Origin: Puccinia triticina
Taxonomy: Eukaryota; Basidiomycota; Pucciniomycetes; Pucciniales; Pucciniaceae
NCBI RefSeq assembly: GCF_026914185.1
Contig: NC_070568.1
Span: 6,717,501-6,781,500, forward strand
DNA: 64,000 bases
Reading direction: 5' to 3'
Under the pieces are notes generated by a model that was not told where the DNA came from, ran no database searches, and was given only the letters and a program-made list of their open reading frames with translations. Below, in pieces: positions 57,345 through 64,000 of this stretch. The stretch's first letter is position 1; the number at the start of each line of letters is the position of its first letter. The position numbers were made by a program, and so were the translations under genes.

Positions 57345-57419
57345 TGTGTGTTGTGGGATTTGAACCCACGACCTTCTACATTCATGAGAGCTGCTCTTAT
57401 ACCACTGAGCTAAACACAC
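57345..57419 (-). tRNA. tRNA-like sequence, probably pseudogene
   Basis: On the minus strand the acceptor arms GTGTGTT/AACACAC pair fully, the D arm GCTC/GAGC encloses AGTGGTATAA, and the T arm is GTGGG-TTCAAAT-CCCAC with a good B box; discriminator A and a downstream TTTT follow. The anticodon arm is poor: GCTCT cannot pair well with GTAGA, and base 33 is not T in that fold. A shifted fold gives a CAT anticodon with a three-pair stem. It is either a decayed tRNA (Met-like or Ile-like) or a tRNA-derived repeat. Confidence 0.45.
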
Positions 57420-57820
57420 AGTTGGTCTTACTGGTGATATTTGGATATTATATCATATAGCTAGGCCCCTCAAATGGAGCTTGAAGCATATATTCCAACA
57501 ACATCTTCTCCGCAAATGTTTTCCACAAATTTTCTCCTATTTGAAGCATTATTTTATCACATGTAGCTTTATTTCCATGTGCATGGTTCAAAAAAGTAGT
57601 ACTGATTGCTCTTATCACATACAGGTGCTTACGTAGCACTGGCTTTTAATTATGAATTCTGCACTGTGGACCTGCTGTATCAAGACCACTCAAAATCATT
57701 GGCCTTAGGATAGCAGGAGCAGCATAATTATGTGAGGACAATTATTGAAAAAATTGTCTCTGGGTGTTTGAAGGTTGGCACAAGTGAACTATGGCCGGGT
57801 GAGGAAATTTGGATTGGCAC

Positions 57821-60800
57821 TAGAGATGGCAAATGACACCCGGGTACCTGTTGCGGGTACGGGTACCCCCTCGATTTTCACCGATTTTGAGACACCCGTA
57901 CCCGCACCTGGCACCCGTGAGGGGGGGTACCCGGGTGCAGGAGGGCAGGTACCCGGGTGTGGAGAGCAGGTACCCGTGGCACCCGCCAATGTATTACTCA
58001 CTCGCAAACACACTGAGTTTACATTTCATTTGAGCGGGTTTGTTCAACAGATTACAACCTCAGCTGTCTCCTTTCCTTTATTCTTGCCTTTGCTTCTTTG
58101 CTCTTGCTTCCAACTCCGCAGAATCCCTGGTTTAATCAAGTTGTTTTTGGAGTAAAACGCCACCGTCATTCCCTTAGTGACGGAAGAAGCATTGAGTCGA
58201 TGTCTTCGGTTAGCCACATAATCCCTACCAAAACTGAATGATCTTTCAACATCCACTGTCGTTGCTGTTTTGTATAGCAGTAAAATTATTAGCAAGATAT
58301 TAAATCTCTCAAGAACCACAACCAAACTCACCTGGGCAGCTGAGTACATCCAGTGCCATCTGAAGCAGACCACCGTAAGTATTTCCACTGCGCCCTTCTC
58401 TCATCCACCACTCAAGGGGGTTGACTGGGAGTCCTTCCTCGTCGAGATGTAAGCCTCTGGTGAGCCAAACATTGAGCGGGTCCATTGATACCTGACCCGC
58501 GCGTGCTTCAGAGGCACCACTCAGTGCAGCAAGCACACCAGTCGGAGCCATCTATACTCCATTTCAGCTTGATTTTGATGCGAATTTGAATATGTTTTGA
58601 AAAAACAACCTTTGGGCGAGCATTACGATCTTTAGGTGTAGCTAACCGTGGTGTTGATTTGTAGTGGGTTTCCCACATTTCACAAGCGAGTCGGATTGCT
58701 TCTTCAATCCAATCCGTTTGCCACTTCGCCAGCTTGAAATATTCATCCTTGAATGATGGATGAAGGACTATGGAAAACGTAAGGCTAATCAAAATAAAAG
58801 TAACAGCTTTGAGCAGGAGAAACTCACTCATAGCGACTCGGTAAATCGGCGAGCAGTCTGTAAGAGTGTAATATTTATTGGTCAATTGAAGGCCTGCCCG
58901 GCAGGCATTCCTCAAAGCTGGTGGGTATCCGTCGGTCTTGTTGGAAATTGCCGTCGATAGATGACTGGTGATCTGGTCGATGAACACCACCACTTGAGCG
59001 ATCCGAGCTCCGCCCCGAGTCGATACTTGGAGGGTAATTTCATAAAATGGCTGAAGGACCTGGATCAGGTCACGCGCCAAGTGAAGATTGGATGAGGTGA
59101 TGTAGTATTGTCGTGCAGGCCCATATCGTTTATCCTTCTGCCAATCTTTACTGTAGTCGATCTCTGTTAGTATTCCAGGTATGTATCACAAACATTGAAA
59201 CACACTCACATGGCTTCGGAACAGCGTACAATACTTGTCAACTGCATGTAAGTAGAATTCCAGCGGGTCTTCACATCTCATTTGATGTGGTGGGGCCTGA
59301 GGCAGTTCTTCTCCCGACACAACTCCGTGAAGTGCGCCCTTGAATTCGGCGACTTGTTGAGCTTTCGTGCAATCGATCGGAACTGTTCATGCATTATCTT
59401 CAAGTTAGCTTTGGTTCCAAAAATAATCAAACCTCGATTGCTTACCTTAGTTAGTGTCTTCTTGCATGATTGAGATGTGTAATCATCATCCTCGCTTTCA
59501 TCACTCAAATCGTGCACATCGGTACTCTCCAGTTCGACCTCGCCTTCATCGATCAGGTTGGCGGCCAGGGTTGCATCATCATCAGAATGATCACCGTCGT
59601 TCTCTTCATCTTCGGAACCGGCGACCTGTCTTCTGAAACTATGTAATATATATTCAAACGAGCAGCAAAGTATAAAATGAAGTCAACTAAATTAACCAAT
59701 AGTAGCCAGAGACAACTTACGCTTGTATTTGATCATTTGGATCTTCCACCTCATCATCATTGTCATCTGAGGTTTCATCTTCATTAGCAAAGTTGGTGTT
59801 AGTTTTTTGGTTCTTTTGGCTTCCAAACGGGCGCATTATCACTTGGGCAATGGGGTTCAAGATGTGGGCAAAACACCGAATCCAATGAGTCTCGCCTTTG
59901 AATCAAGCCCACTTGAACTTTTTGATCTCCTCGATCATTGTTTCATTGTTCGAAGCGTTGTCTGTAACTATGCCACATATCTGTGATCCAAAAGTATAAG
60001 TAGAAATCAGCTCCAACACCGACAAATGTTTCAGATAAACATCGAGGATACCTTATTCTGCAAACCAAATTTCTCAACAATGACACGGACCGCGTCACAA
60101 AGATAGACCCCAGTGTGTCGTTCCTTCAATCGAACAAAATCAAGCGGCATTGCCTCTAGCTCGTAATCGCCGGTATCTCCCTTGACCAAGCGATATATTA
60201 CTGTTCCGAGAACGTCATAGCCATTGGGCGACTGCCATGCATCAAGACCGAGATACATGGCACCCGCGTGATTCTAATTGCAAGAGGAAAAGAAAAGAAA
60301 TACAGATGAATACTACACCCAATACCTACCAATACAAGAAAAAACTCACCTCAAGTTTTTTGATGAAAGACTCTTGTACTGCAGTATACAACCGAGAAAT
60401 GTCGGAGGAGACAGCCCTTTGATTGGGTAGATGTTTCAGCACATCGGGGTGCAATATCGCTCGATGAGCCCTTTCCCCAAGAGCCAAAAATGGGTGAGCC
60501 CCTTCAGCACACCAAATTGCGCAGAGCTGGGGGATCTGAAAGATATTTAATTTTAGTTAGCATCATTTATTAGGGGTATAGAAGGACAGATGGTCAATCT
60601 CACCTCCCGCGGATCAACATCTCGAGTTCCTGATACACCGAGGGCGGCCAATTTTTGGGTTTCTTTGACCTGTTGTCGTTTCTTGAGGCAATTGGCCACA
60701 TGCTTTGATAGATTGGTCGGAGACGTATCGTAAGTCGGGCGGTGAATTTTGGCACCACAGCTATGAAGGTGAAGGTGTCATTTACTGAGCTGTAAACGAA

Positions 60801-61497
60801 ATTCAGTAGGAGAGAAAACAGCACTCACAGTTTACAAGGGTAAGCTATCTTGTGCCGTTTGTTTTTGTCTAACTGGACTGACAGTTTGGGCGGATCAAAA
60901 GAGGCGTAACATTTGCTTTGTTGATTATTATACACCCTAAGTGCATGCTCTACATAAATTGTAAGATTTAATAAAGGATACAGCCAACGGATATCAAGTT
61001 GAATGGGATGACTTACTTAATTCTTGTTCATCAGTCAGGCCCTGGGACTGTGCAACATCAGTTGAGGGGACCTCATCGTTGGAATCATCCATAACAATGG
61101 GATTACTCGAAGTTTTGGCCTGCAAGGGATGTTTGGTGCTTTGAATGTCAGAATCTGGTGATTTGGAAGCATCCGACCTGGGGGCTTTGTGACGTTTCTT
61201 GCTGGTTGGTGCCATGGTGGGAGTTGAGGAGGATCCGGTGCAGATGAGGAGCTGAGGAGGAGATGGCGGGGTGTGAGTTGAGGTGGAGCAGGCTGAGGAT
61301 ATGATATCTCCGGTGCGGACGGGGTAGTGACCCCAATTCTGGGCAGGTACCCGTGCGGGTACCCGTCAATTCCTTCCCCCATAATCTGAATACCCACACC
61401 CGCACCCGGCACCCGTTGGCGGGTACCCGCCAGGACTGGCAAGTACCCGCAAACAGGTGCCGGGTACCCGCAATCAGGTACCCGTTTGCCATCTCTA
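57821..61497 (-). mobile_element. BED-hAT DNA transposon with intact ends
   Basis: Terminal inverted repeats TAGAGATGGCAAA start at 57821 and, inverted, end at 61497. ATTGGCAC flanks both sides (57813-57820 and 61498-61505), a perfect 8-bp duplication as hAT transposases make. Both ends carry clusters of GGGTACCC (57838-57985 and 61345-61490), a subterminal repeat pattern that binds hAT transposase in known elements. Encodes one multi-exon transposase on the minus strand, which contains stops. Confidence 0.97.
58044..61215 (-). pseudogene. hAT transposase with two in-frame TGA codons
   Basis: Starts MAPTSKKRHKAPRSD. Order: BED-type finger YPCKLCGAKIHRPTY...LSKHVANC in exons 2-3; LCAIWCAEGAHPFLALGE; first catalytic region MYLGLDAWQSPNGYDVLG; second, GIVTDNASNNETM; WIRCFAHILNPIAQVI; an acidic insert; TRWNSTYMQL; LTNKYYTLTDCSPIYRVAM and LHPSFKDEYFKLAKWQ; and the C-terminal dimerisation region TVDVERSFSFGRDY with RRHRL. 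About nine exons. TGA codons fall at 59903-59905 (KKFKWA-stop-FKGETHW) and 59278-59280 (HHIK-stop-DVKTRWNS); related proteins have arginine-type residues at these points, so both fit CGA to TGA. Otherwise well preserved, so inactivation seems recent. Exon edges in the middle are approximate. Confidence 0.85.
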
Positions 61498-61559
61498 ATT
61501 GGCACAGCATATTGGCCCTTATTCACTCAGGAGGGTTTTTTTTTTACTTCTGTAATGTC

Positions 61560-62540
61560 CACCCTCATGTTCGCGTGAACGTCAGGGTGGACATTGGCCA
61601 GCAGCTAACACCTGTACCCAGACTCAATGAACAGGTGGTGCTGTCCATTGCGCTGGGAAATTCCTGGCTTGTTGACCACCACATGCTGGCCTTATAGCTG
61701 GGCTTTCCCGAGCTCTTTGGAAAGTATATGCTTTCAAACAATCTTGGAAAGGCCGGTGCGATGTCCAGTATCTGCTGGTTATTGGGATAGGGCTTCCCCG
61801 ACTTGGGGATCCCTGTCATTTGTCCACTGCAATGTTTGTCCGAGTGTTGTGGTGGACAAGTGCCATGGACACCAATCCGCTGCCTATCCAAGCTCAAAAC
61901 CGATGACCAGTACCTATTGGTCATTACATGGGCAAAACCCTAGCGCAATGACCAGCACATACTGGTCATCAAGCCAACATTCCCAAGCTCTGTAGGCAGT
62001 ATAAAGTGGCGCCCCAGCTTGCAAACGCGCCGCCAAATCGCCAGAATTTACTGGCCTTTTAGCTGGGCCTTGCACAGCTCAATGTACAGTAATGACTGGT
62101 TAATCAAGCTGGTAAAGAGACTCCTCAATTACCTACATGTACTGGTTGTTGAGCTGGTCCTTTCACAGCCCAGTCACCTGTAATCAAGTGAAGGATTCCG
62201 GCACCCAATGGTGGGTATACACAAGTAATTGAGATAAGATGCTCTCCACTCAATGACCATAGAAACTGTCCACGCAGTGGAGGATTTCTCCACTTGATGG
62301 GCTTTATACATGGTCATCAAGTGGAGGATTTCTCCACTCAATGGTCACTAGCAAAGATCATAGAATGGAGGATTTCTCCACTTGATGATCATCCAAACCA
62401 GTCATCAAGTGGAGGGTTTCTCCACTTGATGGGCATCCAACCAAGTAATTAAGCAGAGGATGTCTCCACTTGATGGCGGGTACAAATTGGTTGGTGGAGA
62501 ATCCCTTTTTGTGCAATGGCCACTGAGTGGAAATACCCAT
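61560..62540. repeat. Hairpin array, TGATGACCAGT / CCACTTGATGG type
   Basis: Begins with a compact hairpin TGTCCACCCT...AGGGTGGACA, then units with TGACCAGTA facing TACTGGTCAT, and from about 62250 repeated CAAGTGGAGGATTTCTCCAC units pairing with neighbours. Same serial-hairpin architecture as at 39515, 46105 and 51707 but with a more diverged core. No gene. Confidence 0.6.
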
Positions 62541-62680
62541 TAGTTCAGTTTAACTTGCCAGACACAACAAGATTAGATACAGATAAGATCAGTATGAGTT
62601 GATTATAAACATACAACCAACCCACAATTCAGTTACACATGAGGCAATGGAACATATCTGCCAGAATTCTAGATAGAAAT

Positions 62681-63302
62681 TACGGTCTGGCACTCTCTAG
62701 AGAGTGCAACACATCCCCCCCTGGTGCTACCCCAGAGCCAAATGACACTTCTGGACCTCTGCTTTCATTTGGCGCTGGTCTCATCTCCTCAATCCCAACT
62801 GTTTTTCTTGTACTAGTATTTCAAAAATAAAGAAAATTGAAGAAATGTAAACCAAGGATCTACAACGCTCATGGCTTGTGGATCTTGGATTCACAAACCC
62901 ACAGATATCTGCAGATCTTGCACCTGTAGCCACCCAATTGTAACATTTTCTTGCAGATCTGATATTCACTCTTTCAGATTTGCAGAAAATCCAAGAATGG
63001 ATCTTCAGAGCAATGAAACATCCTACAGGATTCCTTTACCTTCAAAACAGATTCCTTCCATCAGTTTTTGAGTGTTTTACTAAAAAAGTTGGGTGAGGGT
63101 GCGCATCAGTACTGCCCTTAAATCTGTCTATTCAGTTTTCCTTGCACATATTTGGTTTATTTTTAAATAATTTTCTAGTGATTTTGGGACTGAATATCCT
63201 TCCTTTCCCTGCCAGCCTGCAGACATCCATAAGCCTCTCCTGCGGAGAGCCCTCCGGGCGGGGTCCCCCGGACCCTCCGTTCGAGAGGCTTAGTTAAGCT
63301 AG
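62681..63302 (-). repeat. Right arm of the long inverted repeat
   Basis: Inverse partner of 55500-56395: ends AGAGGCTTAGTTAAGCTA, contains GAGAGCCCTCCGGGCGGGGT and the palindrome GCACTCTCTAGAGAGTGC at its inner end. Lacks the MITE found in the left arm. Confidence 0.8.
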
Positions 63303-64000
63303 GTGGCAGCCGGAGTCGGGTACCTGGAACTAGAAGGGTGTTGCCGAGGATGTATGTTTAAGCTCAATGGTGTGATTGTAATACCAAATGGCCGGCTACC
63401 TGTGGTGTATACCAAATGGCCGGCTACGTGTCAAATTGGCTAGCCAGCATAGACTTACTTATGTAGCTCATTTCACTTATTCGGAAGGTGATTCTTCGTT
63501 TGAGTGCATGCTAGTGAAGACTGCTGTAGGTTTAGGTTGCCCCATTGGATTCGGCAGGGAGAGAGAGCCTTACACACCCTTCACTTTATGTTGAGTGGGC
63601 ATTTCGGCGGGAACTTGGAAAAACTTCTGCGTCTTGATCAGATTTAATCAACCTGGCAGTATAAACCCTGGGCAAATTGCAAGATAAGAGGAGCAAGATA
63701 GCAGTAGCATTATCAATTCGGCAAATCGTTGCCCCAAACTAGAAGGTTTACTCCTGCAAATGGTTTTGAAGTTTTTTTTTTTTTTGATCAAATGCGAATT
63801 GAGGTCAACTTGCTAGGGCACTGTTGATTGTACTGCTTGTAAAAACCCCGGGGAAGGAAGAAAAGGTACCACCCGACTACACGATCGTAGCGGGCATCAA
63901 CTCTCCCCCGGAGAGGTATACACCAGGCCATAACACTGCTAATAGGGATAATCGGGTCCTTGAAGTCTCTTGTGGAACAGCGTTGGCTGATCTGGGCCGC
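63303..64000. other. Right end of window, nothing identified
   Basis: No motif-bearing frame. A CCAAATGGCCGGCTAC-containing pair (63385 and 63413) is a short tandem duplication. A gene could start beyond the edge. Confidence 0.35.

Noticed and set aside
59278..59905. TGA codons of hAT as recoded or intronic
   Set aside because: No splice sites remove them without losing conserved blocks, and fungal nuclear TGA is a stop.

Overview
The window reads as a rust fungus (Pucciniales, Basidiomycota) genome segment. Support: genes with many short GT-AG introns, an intron-rich KDZ transposase, fungal-type fatty acid synthase and PUF gene remnants, two small secreted cysteine-containing proteins of effector type, and dense nested LTR, hAT, KDZ, Helitron and foldback elements. 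The organism is inferred; no marker gene names the species. Exon models below were built by hand and checked for frame consistency, not by alignment.

Layout. (1) 1-3334: minus-strand LTR retroelement with an open gag (zinc knuckle) running off the left edge and its 5' LTR (family 'LTR-C'), which abuts and interrupts a plus-strand KDZ transposase gene (3335-6287, nine exons), followed by an AT-rich array of inverted repeats. (2) 8626-10473: six-exon minus-strand gene for a 494-residue nuclear-type protein with an HMG-box-like segment. (3) 11792-23381: two P4-type lipid flippase ATPase genes head to head, each with ten exons, separated by 312 bp. (4) 23.4-28.6 kb: transcript tail, a Helitron helicase relic, and a gag start fused to a captured piece of fatty acid synthase.

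(5) 28617-45670: a stack of insertions. The outer LTR-C is split by a copia element (28847-44070, target duplication ATTAT). That copia holds a solo 200-bp LTR in its left LTR, a solo LTR-D (duplication CCGG) inside its reverse transcriptase, and a 7.6-kb element 'N3' (33341-40912, duplication CCGC) between integrase and reverse transcriptase. N3 carries a PUF-domain pseudogene fused to the first part of an ABC transporter; the PUF copy is split by a gag-only LTR element (duplication CTCCT), and N3's right end by a 1.35-kb foldback palindrome.

(6) 46-55 kb: two paralogous nine-exon genes for secreted proteins (47519-49087 and 53407-54949), with identical exon lengths except exon 1, set among hairpin arrays, a MITE and a 1.2-kb palindrome. 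(7) 55500-63302: a 7.8-kb region bounded by long inverted arms, holding a complete-ended but decayed BED-hAT transposon (57821-61497, 8-bp duplication), a tRNA-like sequence and another hairpin array.

The cellular genes that look intact are the two flippases, the two secreted proteins and probably the HMG-like protein; nearly everything else is mobile or derived from mobile elements. The most unusual signals are the repeated arrays of imperfect hairpins sharing a CTCGATGACCGG-like core, the capture of host gene pieces by retroelements, and near-identical tracts between the two otherwise diverged flippase genes.
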